Source of the DNA: Pseudomonas sp.
Lineage (GTDB): Bacteria; Pseudomonadota; Gammaproteobacteria; Pseudomonadales; Pseudomonadaceae
Assembly (NCBI RefSeq): GCF_030147005.1
Contig: NZ_JASLAW010000195.1
Span: forward strand, 1-11,177
Direction of reading: 5' to 3'
Length of the DNA: 11,177 nucleotides
Position 1 is the stretch's first letter. Each line of letters opens with the position of its first letter. The notes under the pieces are model-generated. The model saw only the letters and a list, made by a program, of their open reading frames with translations, was not told where the DNA came from and made no database searches. Below, in pieces: positions 1-6,754 of the stretch. Both the position numbers and the translations under genes were made by a program.

Positions 1-106
1 TGCGTAGCAGTCCCATTTTTGGGGCCGCTTCGCGCCCCAACGGGAGCAAGCTCCCTCGCCACAGGTCGCAGGTTTTTCTGCTTTAGCGCTTAACTGACCG
101 GCATTA
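1..106. repeat. Right-hand part of a nested palindromic element (copy 1), cut by the window edge
   Basis: Bases 8-64 match 4229-4285 directly with one mismatch over 57 bases. Bases 36-106 also match the reverse complement of 4151-4220, with a few substitutions and one indel. The unit contains a small GGGGC...GCCCC hairpin (21-38), a REP-like palindrome with core GGGAGCAAGCTCCC (42-55), a unique arm, and ends with CTGACCGGCATTA (94-106). That end is the exact reverse complement of the left terminus of the element at 4151. The left half must lie upstream of base 1. It is non-coding. The repeat relationship is read directly from the sequence; calling it a mobile unit is inference. Confidence 0.8.
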
Positions 107-186
107 GGGCTTGCCCGCGAGTGCGGTGTATCAGTCACATCTGCAGTGACTGGCACCCTGCATTCGCGGGCAAGCCCGCTCCCACA
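107..186. repeat. REPIN (paired inverted REP sequences), left REP interrupted
   Basis: The left arm GGGCTTGCCCGCGA (107-120) and the right arm TCGCGGGCAAGCCC (164-177) are inverted and enclose a perfect 7-bp stem, CAGTCAC/GTGACTG (132-152). The right REP runs on to GCTCCCACA (178-186), as full Pseudomonas REPs do. The left REP lacks its matching outer half because the element ending at 106 abuts its core. Such pairs are scattered non-autonomously in Pseudomonas genomes by a RAYT transposase encoded elsewhere; no RAYT gene is in this window. The following 187-346 is plain intergenic DNA with no gene or repeat that I can see. Confidence 0.8.
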
Positions 187-346
187 TTTGATCTTCAGCG
201 TTTGCGGGATTTGGATTGCATCCAGTTCTCACGGGCCATCTCAGTCTTCCGTGGGAAAGTGCCTGCGACGAATTCGGTCTCATCCGTCCTGATCAAGCGC
301 ATGCCGGTACGCTGTGCGCTCGGTGAAGAGTGTCGATTGCATGCAT

Positions 347-808
347 TCACCACGTCGCCGTGTTCGGCAAATCCAACGTGCCACGCTCGACAAAGCGCAT
401 CGTGCCAAACAGCCCGCCCGCCAGCTTGCCTCGCAGTACATACGGCAGGTTATTCAAACTCTGGGTCTGGCTCAGGCCCAGGGTCTGGCGCAATACGGTA
501 AACGCCGAGACACTGACCGGCACCATCACCACGGCCTCGGAAAACCTCGGGATGCTGCCGGCCTGGTCACTCACACCCGAGGCCAGTGGCCGGCCGTTGA
601 CCTCCAGGTCCAGGGCCACGCCGTTGTAGTCGAGCGCCGTTTCATTAGGGTTCTGTACCCGCAGCTTGACCGCAAAGCGCACTTCCAGATCCTGGCTTTG
701 CAGCGGTTCGATGCCGACCACGTTGATGTTGACCGGATCGCGGTTGGGCAACAGCGCGCAGGCGCTCAAGGTCAGCAATAACAGCGATAGAACCATGAGC
801 TTGCGCAT
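347..808 (-). CDS. LEA type 2 (WHy-domain) family lipoprotein
   Basis: This is a 153-residue protein. Residues 1-17 form a lipoprotein signal peptide: basic MRK, a Leu-rich core and lipobox LSAC with the acylated Cys at 17. Ala at +2 predicts outer-membrane sorting by the Lol rule. The mature part fits the LEA14/WHy beta-sandwich seen in small bacterial lipoproteins, with an NVVGIEPLQSQDLEVRFAVKL-like first strand pair, an RVQNPNETALDYNG motif (about 51-64) and a second half rich in alternating hydrophobics. The family is linked to desiccation or stress protection in plants; its bacterial role is not established. The ATG at 808 has an AGGAG Shine-Dalgarno 9 nt upstream that overlaps the TAG stop of the permease gene. 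Only 12 bp separate the genes, so they are probably cotranscribed. Family assignment rests on recognition, not a search. Confidence 0.8.
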   Translation of the reverse strand: MRKLMVLSLLLLTLSACALLPNRDPVNINVVGIEPLQSQDLEVRFAVKLRVQNPNETALDYNGVALDLEVNGRPLASGVSDQAGSIPRFSEAVVMVPVSVSAFTVLRQTLGLSQTQSLNNLPYVLRGKLAGGLFGTMRFVERGTLDLPNTATW

Positions 809-820
809 ATAAAAGTGCTC

Positions 821-2251
821 CTACTGTTTCGTGACGTCCGGGTCCTGCATGACCTTGAGGGTAGAAGACTCCGGATCAAATTCATCTTCTTCCAGCGCTA
901 TGAACTCTTCGGGCAGGAAAATGTTCAGCAGGATTGCACAGAATGCGCCGACGGTGATCGGCGATTCGAAGATGTTGTGCAGCGCCTTGGGCAAGTCTCG
1001 CAGCACTTCCGGCACGGCCGCGACGCCCAGGCCCATGCCCAGGGAAATCGCCACGATCAGCACATTGCGCCGATGCAACCCGGCTTCGGCGAGGATCTTG
1101 ATGCCGGCCACGGCCACGGTGCCGAACATGATCAGGGTCGCGCCGCCCAGCACCGGCTTGGGCATCAGTTGCAGCACCGCGCCGATCATCGGGAACAGCC
1201 CCAGCAGCACCAGCAGGCCGGCAATGAAGTAGGCCACATAGCGGCTGGCGACGCCGGTCAGTTGGATGACGCCGTTGTTCTGGGCGAACGTCACCATCGG
1301 CAGGCTGTTGAAGGTGGCCGCCATTGCGGAGTTGAGGCCGTCGGCGAGCAGGCCGGACTTGATACGCTTGATGTACAGCGGGCCCTTGACCGGCTGTTGG
1401 GAAATCATCGAGTTGGCGGTCAGGTCACCCGCGGCTTCCAGGGGCGAAATCAGGAAGATCACCGCCACCGGGATAAATGCCACCCAATCGAACGAGAAAC
1501 CGTACTTGAACGGCACCGGCACGCTGATCAACGGCACCTGGGGCAGGGCGGCCATGTCCACGCGGCCCAGCCACCAGGCCACGACAAAGCCCAGGGTCAG
1601 GCCGATCACGATCGAACCCAGGCGCAGGAACGGGTTGTCGAAGCGGTTGAGCACCACAATGGTCAGCAGCACCAGCGCCGCCAGGCCCATGTTACTGGCG
1701 GCGCCCAGGTCACTGGCGCCGAAGCCGCCGGCCATGTCGGTGACGGCCACTTTGATCAGCGACAAGCCCATCAAGGTAATGATGGTGCCGGTGACCACCG
1801 GGGTGATCAACTTGCGCAGCTTGCCGATGAACTGGCTGAGCACCACTTCGATAAACGCCGCAAAAAAACAGATGCCAAATATCGTCGAGAGGATTTCATC
1901 GGGGCCGCCGCCGCGCGCCTTGACCATGAAACCGGCGCTCAGAATCACACTGATAAAGGAAAAACTGGTGCCTTGCAGGCATAGCAGGCCCGAGCCGATG
2001 GGGCCGAACGTGCGCGCCTGCACAAAGGTGCCGAGCCCCGAGACGAACAGCGCCATGCTCACCAGATAGGGCACTTCGCTTTCCAGGCCCAGCACCCCAC
2101 CGACGATCAGGGTCGGCGTAATGATGCCGACGAAGCTCGCCAACACATGTTGCAAGGCGGCAAATATCGCCGCAGTGAAGTGCGGACGGTCTTCCAGGCC
2201 ATAGATCAGGTCGGATTTATAGCGCGGGCGGGGGGCTTGAGCGTCAGACAA
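821..2251 (-). CDS. NCS2-family nucleobase:cation symporter (xanthine/uric acid type permease)
   Basis: This is a polytopic inner-membrane protein of 476 residues if it starts at the TTG at 2251; XanQ-type NCS2 carriers are of similar length. The body reads ALQHVLASF in TM1, LQGTSFSFI in TM3, ISPLEAAGDLTANS in TM8 and the NCS2 signature AQNNGVIQLTGVASR in TM10. Counted from the TTG, Glu272, Asp276, Asp304, Gln324 and Asn325 coincide with the residue numbers I remember as essential in E. coli XanQ, which supports both the family and this start. The frame stays open upstream to 2461, but that stretch runs through an AT-rich probable promoter (2317-2329) and encodes no family-like sequence. Expected function is proton-coupled uptake of xanthine and/or uric acid. 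The acidic C-terminal tail (EEFIALEEDEFDPES) is cytoplasmic. The lipoprotein gene follows 12 bp downstream. The substrate is not fixed by sequence. Confidence 0.88.
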   Translation of the reverse strand: MSDAQAPRPRYKSDLIYGLEDRPHFTAAIFAALQHVLASFVGIITPTLIVGGVLGLESEVPYLVSMALFVSGLGTFVQARTFGPIGSGLLCLQGTSFSFISVILSAGFMVKARGGGPDEILSTIFGICFFAAFIEVVLSQFIGKLRKLITPVVTGTIITLMGLSLIKVAVTDMAGGFGASDLGAASNMGLAALVLLTIVVLNRFDNPFLRLGSIVIGLTLGFVVAWWLGRVDMAALPQVPLISVPVPFKYGFSFDWVAFIPVAVIFLISPLEAAGDLTANSMISQQPVKGPLYIKRIKSGLLADGLNSAMAATFNSLPMVTFAQNNGVIQLTGVASRYVAYFIAGLLVLLGLFPMIGAVLQLMPKPVLGGATLIMFGTVAVAGIKILAEAGLHRRNVLIVAISLGMGLGVAAVPEVLRDLPKALHNIFESPITVGAFCAILLNIFLPEEFIALEEDEFDPESSTLKVMQDPDVTKQ

Positions 2252-2485
2252 AATGAGGGCTCGGGTCAGAAAATGGAGGCGCAGGATGCCAGAAACGGCC
2301 AGTCGCCAGAAGGGTAATAAATTATTTATAAAACGGCCTGCATAAAACCCCGACATCAGCCGATACCCCGTATAGGCCCACCTATCCATTCCGCCGGGGG
2401 CGGCCAAGGTCCGGGCGGCGCGTTGGCGCTGACGGATCGTTTCGCGGCAGGACGCCAGCAAACATTACTTCTGAGAGCCCCCCTT
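2252..2485. promoter_or_regulatory. Shared divergent promoter region between the permease and the chemoreceptor
   Basis: These 234 bp separate two divergent genes. A markedly AT-rich patch at 2311-2334 contains the dyad ATAAATTATTTAT (2317-2329). Read toward the permease it gives TATAAATAAT-like -10 candidates about 65-75 bp before the TTG start, though I see no convincing -35. A second small dyad, ATAGG-CCCA-CCTAT, sits at 2372-2385. The chemoreceptor ATG (2486) is preceded by GAGAG about 9 nt upstream. Promoter placement is inference. Confidence 0.4.
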
Positions 2486-4111
2486 ATGTCCCTCCGTCAT
2501 CTGAATATTGCCCCTCGCGCCTTTCTCGGGTTTGCCTTCATCGCCGTCCTGGTGGTCATCCTTGGGGTGTTTGCGGTCAACCGCATGACCCTGATGCGCC
2601 AGGCGTCGTTGGACATGAGCACCAATCAATTGCCCAGCGTGACGCATCTGGGGCATATGACGGAAAACGTGTTGCGCATGCGCATCCTGTCCTTTCGCGT
2701 GCTGGTGAACCGTGAGCCGGCCGCCCTGCAGGAGGCCGAAACCCGCATCGGCGTGTTGGTCGACAAAGTCAGGGCGGCGCAGAGTCGTTATGCCGCGTTG
2801 CCGACAGGTGCCGAGGAGGCGGTGCTGTACAAGGCATTTGCGACCACGCTGGACAACTACATCAAGGCCCAGGCCGACATGATTGCCTTGTCCAAGCAAG
2901 ACAAGGTCGATGACATGCGCGCGCTGATCAACAGCCGTATCAAGGAAGGCACCGACCAAATGGGCGAGCAGTTGAACAAACTGATCGCCCTCAACGCCGC
3001 CGGTGCCAAGGCCGCCGATACCCAGGCGGAACACAGTTACGAAGCCGCGATTACCGGCGTCGTCGTGGTATCCGTCGCCGCTGCGTTGCTGACCGTGTTG
3101 CTGGCCTGGCTGCTGACCCGCAGCATCGTCACGCCGTTGCGCAAGGCCGTGCAAGCGGCTGAAAGCATCGCCGGCGGCAACCTGACAACGACGATCGAGG
3201 ACGACGGCAAAGATGAACCGGCGCGCTTGATCAGTGCCTTGTCGACCATGCAAACCAACCTGCGCCAGACCATCCAGCACATCGCGGGCTCGGCCACGCA
3301 GCTTGCGTCCGCGGCCGAAGAACTGAGCGCAGTCACCGAGGAAGCCTCCAAAGGCTTGCAGCAACAGAACAACGAAATCGACCAGGCGGCCACGGCGGTC
3401 AATGAAATGACAGCGGCCGTGGAAGAGGTGGCGCGCAATGCGGTGTCCACCTCCGAGGCGTCCGGCCAGTCCAACCTGGCGGCACGGGAAGGGCGCGACC
3501 GGGTAGTGGAGACGGTCGGGGCGATCCAGACCATGACCCAGGACGTACAAAACACCGCAGCGATGATCGAGGGCCTGGCGGCGCAAGGGCGTGACATCGG
3601 CAAGGTGCTGGACGTGATCCGGGCGATTGCCGAGCAGACCAACCTGCTGGCGCTCAACGCCGCCATCGAAGCGGCGCGTGCCGGTGAAGCCGGGCGTGGT
3701 TTTGCGGTGGTTGCCGACGAAGTACGGGCGCTGGCCCATCGCACCGCGCAGTCCACCCAGGAGATCGAAAAAATGGTCGCCGGCATCCAGAACGGCACCG
3801 GTGAAGCGGTGCAATCGATGCAGCAGAGCAACCAGCGCACCCAGACCACCCTGGAGATGGCCCGCGCCGCCGGTGTGGCGCTGGAGCAGATCACCCAGTC
3901 GATCAGTCTGATCAACGAACGCAATCTGGTGATCGCCAGCGCATCCGAAGAGCAGGCCCAGGTATCGCGTGAAGTGGACCGCAACCTGGTGAATATACGT
4001 GACCTGGCGACGCAGTCGGCGGCGGGCGCCAACCAGACCAGCGCGGCTAGCCATGAGCTGTCGCGGTTGGCGGTGGATTTGAATGGGATGGTAAGCCGGT
4101 TCGTTATCTAG
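2486..4111 (+). CDS. Methyl-accepting chemotaxis protein with periplasmic four-helix-bundle sensor
   Basis: This is a 541-residue transmembrane chemoreceptor. TM1 is at about 11-33 (FLGFAFIAVLVVILGVFAV). A helical periplasmic domain of about 155 residues follows, fitting the 4HB_MCP class. TM2 is at about 188-210 (ITGVVVVSVAAALLTVLLAW), then a HAMP linker (about 210-262, beginning TRSIVTPLRKAVQAAESIAGG), then the long cytoplasmic coiled-coil signalling domain. The CheA/CheW-binding hairpin EQTNLLALNAAIEAARAGEA starts at Glu383. The C-terminus ends VSRFVI, with no NWETF-type CheR-tethering pentapeptide. I chose ATG 2486 over an in-frame start at 2423 because it places TM1 next to a short basic N-terminus and has a GAGAG Shine-Dalgarno. 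The ligand cannot be read from sequence; the neighbouring purine-type permease and 2-ketogluconate operon make both compounds reasonable candidates. Downstream lies only the repeat cluster. Confidence 0.95.
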   Translation: MSLRHLNIAPRAFLGFAFIAVLVVILGVFAVNRMTLMRQASLDMSTNQLPSVTHLGHMTENVLRMRILSFRVLVNREPAALQEAETRIGVLVDKVRAAQSRYAALPTGAEEAVLYKAFATTLDNYIKAQADMIALSKQDKVDDMRALINSRIKEGTDQMGEQLNKLIALNAAGAKAADTQAEHSYEAAITGVVVVSVAAALLTVLLAWLLTRSIVTPLRKAVQAAESIAGGNLTTTIEDDGKDEPARLISALSTMQTNLRQTIQHIAGSATQLASAAEELSAVTEEASKGLQQQNNEIDQAATAVNEMTAAVEEVARNAVSTSEASGQSNLAAREGRDRVVETVGAIQTMTQDVQNTAAMIEGLAAQGRDIGKVLDVIRAIAEQTNLLALNAAIEAARAGEAGRGFAVVADEVRALAHRTAQSTQEIEKMVAGIQNGTGEAVQSMQQSNQRTQTTLEMARAAGVALEQITQSISLINERNLVIASASEEQAQVSREVDRNLVNIRDLATQSAAGANQTSAASHELSRLAVDLNGMVSRFVI

Positions 4112-4150
4112 AATCTGAAAGGCGGTTCAAATGTGGGAGGGGGCTTGCCC

Positions 4151-4316
4151 TAATGCCGGTCAGTTCGGCGCTAAAGCAAAAAACCTGCGGCCTGTGGCGA
4201 GGGAGCTTGCTCCCGTTGGGCTGCATAACAGTCCCATTTTTGGGGCCGCTTCGCGCCCCAGCGGGAGCAAGCTCCCTCGCCACAGTGACCGGTTCTGTCT
4301 TAGCTGACTGGCATTA
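4151..4316. repeat. 166-bp MITE-like nested element with terminal inverted repeats
   Basis: The ends are TAATGCCGGTCAG (4151-4163) and CTGACTGGCATTA (4304-4316), inverted with one mismatch in 13. Immediately outside are GGGCTTGCCC (4141-4150) and GGGCTTTCCC (4317-4326), 9 of 10 identical, which looks like a target-site duplication. The interior holds a complete REPIN of a different REP type (4193-4284). No coding capacity is visible. A related right end occurs at 94-106 next to the same GGGCTTGCCC target. The repeat and flank structure is seen directly; the transposition interpretation is inference. Confidence 0.6.
4193..4284. repeat. REPIN with perfect 23-bp inverted REP arms
   Basis: The arms at 4193-4215 and 4262-4284 are perfect reverse complements. 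Each contains the palindromic core GGGAGCTTGCTCCC flanked by the 5' TGTGGCGA tail typical of REPs. The 46-bp spacer contains a GGGGC...GCCCC hairpin (4242-4259). The T-run precedes this hairpin on the plus strand and reads as A's after it on the minus strand, so it is not a standard intrinsic terminator. The paired REPs could still form long hairpins in the convergent chemoreceptor and kguD transcripts. Confidence 0.85.
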
Positions 4317-4436
4317 GGGCTTTCCCCGATTGCGGTGTGTCAGCCAGTCTCTTTTCAGCTGACCCACCGCTATCATAGCGCCCGAATGAAGTGTCCAAAA
4401 TCATTAGGCCAGTTCAACCCCCCTCCCATATGGGGT

Positions 4437-5414
4437 TCACCGTTTCCAGGCGGCCGCGTTCACCAGGTTCTGCGGCCGTTCGCCCGCCAGTGCCTGCAAC
4501 AGATTATCCACTGCGCACCTGGCCATCGCCTCCCGCGTTTCATGGGTGGCCGAACCGATGTGCGGGGTGGCCACCACGTTGTTCAAGCGCAGCAGCGGCG
4601 AGGCGTGATCGAGCGGTTCTTTCTCGAACACATCCAACCCGGCCGCGCGGATCGTGCGCTGTTGCAAGGCGTCGACCAGCGCCGCTTCGTCCACCACCTT
4701 GCCCCGTGAGATGTTGATGAAGATCGTCTCCGGGCCCATCAGCGCGAACTCTTCAGCGCCGATCAACTTCTCGGTTTCAGCGGTGAGCGGCAAGGTCAGG
4801 CAGACAAAATCCGCCTCTTTGAGCAGCGCCTGCAAGCTGCGGTACTGCGCGCCGAAGCGCGCTTGCACCGCCGGCTTGGGCGAATGGCTGTGATAGATCA
4901 CCGGCATGCCGAAGCCAAAGTGCCCGCGCTGGGCCAACGCTTCGCCGATGCGCCCCATGCCGATGATGCCCAGGGTCTTGCCATGCACGTCGCTGCCGAA
5001 GTGCGCCGGGCCGATGTTCTTGCTCCATTGGCCGGCGCGCACCATGTCGGCCAGCTCCACCACGCGCCGGGCGGTGGCCAGGATCAACGCAAAGCCGGTG
5101 TCGGCGGTGGTTTCGGTGAGCACATCCGGCGTATTGCTGAGCAGGATGCCGCGCTGGGTGAGGTAGTCGATATCGTAGTTGTCGACGCCCACCGAGACAC
5201 TCGCCACCGCTTCCAGCTTCGGCGCCAGGTCGAGCAGTTTTGCATCCAGGCGCAGGCTCGCGCCCAGCAGCCCGTGGGCGTTCGGCAGGGCGTCGCGCAG
5301 TCGGGCCAGGCCGCTCTCGTCCAGTGCGTCGATCAGCGTCACGTCGGCCTGCTCATGCAGGCGAGCCATCATCGGCGCGGAGAGTTTCTTGTATAAAACC
5401 ACGGATTTTTTCAT
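4437..5414 (-). CDS. kguD: 2-keto-6-phosphogluconate reductase (D-2-hydroxyacid dehydrogenase family)
   Basis: This 325-residue cytoplasmic enzyme belongs to the D-2-hydroxyacid dehydrogenase family, close in feel to E. coli GhrB (C-terminal HIGSATHETR...AVDNL). The Rossmann motif G152-M-G154-R-I-G157 lies in GIIGMGRIGEAL. The catalytic triad is Arg237 (NISRGKVVDE), Glu266 (DVFEKEPL) and His285 (ATPHIGSAT). The second beta strand ends IYHSHSPK with no acidic residue, which favours NADPH over NADH. In the kgu pathway it reduces 2-keto-6-phosphogluconate to 6-phosphogluconate. Its ATG overlaps the kguT stop by one base (TGATG), so translation is probably coupled; only a weak AAGG lies about 10 nt upstream. 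It is the last gene of the operon. Genes of this family also act on glyoxylate and hydroxypyruvate; the operon context decides the assignment. Confidence 0.93.
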   Translation of the reverse strand: MKKSVVLYKKLSAPMMARLHEQADVTLIDALDESGLARLRDALPNAHGLLGASLRLDAKLLDLAPKLEAVASVSVGVDNYDIDYLTQRGILLSNTPDVLTETTADTGFALILATARRVVELADMVRAGQWSKNIGPAHFGSDVHGKTLGIIGMGRIGEALAQRGHFGFGMPVIYHSHSPKPAVQARFGAQYRSLQALLKEADFVCLTLPLTAETEKLIGAEEFALMGPETIFINISRGKVVDEAALVDALQQRTIRAAGLDVFEKEPLDHASPLLRLNNVVATPHIGSATHETREAMARCAVDNLLQALAGERPQNLVNAAAWKR

Positions 5415-6709
5415 CAGGAATTGGCCTTCATTTCGAGGGTAGCCAGGGGCGCGCGTTCACGGTCACTGGCGCCAGGTTTGAGGAAAATCGTCAGCACCAC
5501 CGACAGCAGCAATGCACCGCTCATCAGCAGGTACGAAGCGCCCGGCGAACCGGTGCTGCTGTTGAGGTAACCCACCAGGTACGAACCGCCGAACGAGCCC
5601 AGCGCGCCCATGCTGTTGATCAGCGCCATCGCGCCGCCGGCGACGTTGGCCGGGAGAATTTCCGGGACGATGGCGAAGAACGGTCCATAAGGCGCGTACA
5701 TGCAGGCGCCTGCGATCACCAGCAGGGTGTAGGACCACCAGAAGTGTTCGGCACCCAGCGCGTAAGAGGCGTAAAAGGCGATGGAGGCGATCAGCAGCGG
5801 TGGCCATACGAAGCGTTTGCGCTTTTGCAGCTTGTCCGAGCCCCAGCTCACCACCAGCATGCCGATCACTGCTGCCAGGTAGGGCAAGGCTGACAGCCAG
5901 CCGGCTTCGACCATGTCCATCTGCAAACCGGCCTTGAGGATCGACGGCAGCCACAGTACGAAGCCATACACGCCAATACTCCAGCAGAAGAACTGCAGCG
6001 CGAGGATGATCACCTTGGGCGAGCGGAAGGCTTCGGCATAATTCTTCACCGCCTTGATGCCCACCTGTTCAGCGGCCAGGGCGCTTTCCAGGCTGCGCTT
6101 TTCTGTATCGCTCAGCCACTTGGCATCCTTGGGGCGCTCATCGGCCAGCTTCCACCAGATAAACGCCCACAGCACGGCCGGCAAGCCCTCGATGATAAAC
6201 ATCCAGCGCCAGCTGAAGTGCTGCACCAGATAGCCCGAAACCACCGACATCCACAGCATGGTCACCGGGTTGCCGAGGATCAGGAAGGTATTGGCCCGCG
6301 AGCGTTCGGCACGGGTGAACCAGTGGCACAGGTACACCAGCATCGCCGGCATCACCGCGGCTTCGACCACGCCGAGCATGAAGCGAATGACGATCAGCAT
6401 GTAGGCGTTGGAAACCACGCCGGTCAGGGTGGCCAGGCCGCCCCACAGGATCAGGCTGACGAAAATCAGTTTTTTGACGCTGCGCTTCTGCGCGTAGATC
6501 GCTCCCGGCACCTGGAAGAAAAAGTAGCCAAGGAAAAACAGCGCGCCGAGCAGCGACGACATGCCCGGGGTGATCATCAGGTCTTCGGCCATTCCCGAGG
6601 CGGCCGCGAAGCCGTAGTTGGCGCGGTCCAGGTAGGCCAGGCTGTAGGTGATAAACACCATGGGCATGATGTACCACCAACGGCGGGTGGCGAGTTTCAC
6701 GGTTTCCAT
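5414..6709 (-). CDS. kguT: 2-ketogluconate transporter (MFS, anion:cation symporter family)
   Basis: This is a 431-residue inner-membrane carrier with the usual 12 hydrophobic segments in two halves around a charged central loop (about residues 190-225, KLADERPKDAKWLSDTEKRS). The N-terminus has the ACS-family signature YSLAYLDRANYGFAAASGMA, and the loop between helices 4 and 5 has CHWFTRAERSRANTFLILGNP. These features fit sugar-acid/proton symporters such as the glucarate and 2-ketogluconate carriers. The ATG at 6709 has GGAG 7 nt upstream. A 45-bp gap separates it from kguK, and it overlaps kguD by one base. It is expected to import 2-ketogluconate made extracellularly or in the periplasm from glucose by the gluconate dehydrogenase route. 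The specific substrate is inferred from the operon. Confidence 0.92.
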   Translation of the reverse strand: METVKLATRRWWYIMPMVFITYSLAYLDRANYGFAAASGMAEDLMITPGMSSLLGALFFLGYFFFQVPGAIYAQKRSVKKLIFVSLILWGGLATLTGVVSNAYMLIVIRFMLGVVEAAVMPAMLVYLCHWFTRAERSRANTFLILGNPVTMLWMSVVSGYLVQHFSWRWMFIIEGLPAVLWAFIWWKLADERPKDAKWLSDTEKRSLESALAAEQVGIKAVKNYAEAFRSPKVIILALQFFCWSIGVYGFVLWLPSILKAGLQMDMVEAGWLSALPYLAAVIGMLVVSWGSDKLQKRKRFVWPPLLIASIAFYASYALGAEHFWWSYTLLVIAGACMYAPYGPFFAIVPEILPANVAGGAMALINSMGALGSFGGSYLVGYLNSSTGSPGASYLLMSGALLLSVVLTIFLKPGASDRERAPLATLEMKANS

Positions 6710-6754
6710 AAGGTTGCTCCTGAGCTTGTTGTAGTTGTGGCAACAGGTAGTGGG

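Larger units (their letters stand above)
4132..4375. repeat. REP/REPIN disrupted by an inserted palindromic element and lacking its right REP
   Basis: The left piece TGTGGGAGGGGGCTTGCCC (4132-4150) and the right piece GGGCTTTCCCCGATTGCGG (4317-4335) together reconstitute one REP of the type seen intact at 8519. The right piece continues into the REPIN interior, a strong hairpin at 4332-4370: GCGGTG/CACCGC plus GTCAGC/GCTGAC with one internal mismatch and a 13-nt loop. After about 4375 the expected second REP is absent and the sequence becomes unrelated, so this REPIN is truncated as well as interrupted. Together with 4151-4316 it fills most of the 325-bp gap between the chemoreceptor and kguD, whose 3' ends converge here. 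Confidence 0.75.

Noticed and set aside
1..186. CRISPR array or tandem repeat
   Set aside because: The repeats are inverted pairs of different types with a few copies and no regular spacer periodicity; they fit REP/REPIN elements.
815..1984. Long open frame on the plus strand opposite the permease gene
   Set aside because: Its translation is rich in His, Gln, Asp and Arg without family-like motifs, as expected for the complement of a high-GC gene. The opposite strand has an unambiguous NCS2 protein.
2343..2366. Possible FliA (sigma-28) flagellar promoter upstream of the chemoreceptor
   Set aside because: GCCGATAC at 2359-2366 resembles the -10, but the nearest TAAA is only 12 bp before it instead of about 15, and no better -35 is present.
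2252..2461. Longer N-terminus for the permease (starts up to 2461)
   Set aside because: It would put coding sequence through the AT-rich promoter-like patch and add residues not seen in NCS2 carriers. The TTG at 2251 gives family-consistent length and residue numbering, although it has only a weak Shine-Dalgarno.
2465..4054. Long minus-strand open frame opposite the chemoreceptor
   Set aside because: It is a high-GC shadow frame. The plus strand has TM, HAMP and the conserved signalling hairpin in order.
4236..4259. Intrinsic terminator formed by the GGGGC/GCCCC hairpin next to TTTTT
   Set aside because: On the plus strand the T-run is before the hairpin, and on the minus strand it reads as A's after it, so neither transcript has a stem followed by U's. 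The same motif is part of the repeat at 11-38.
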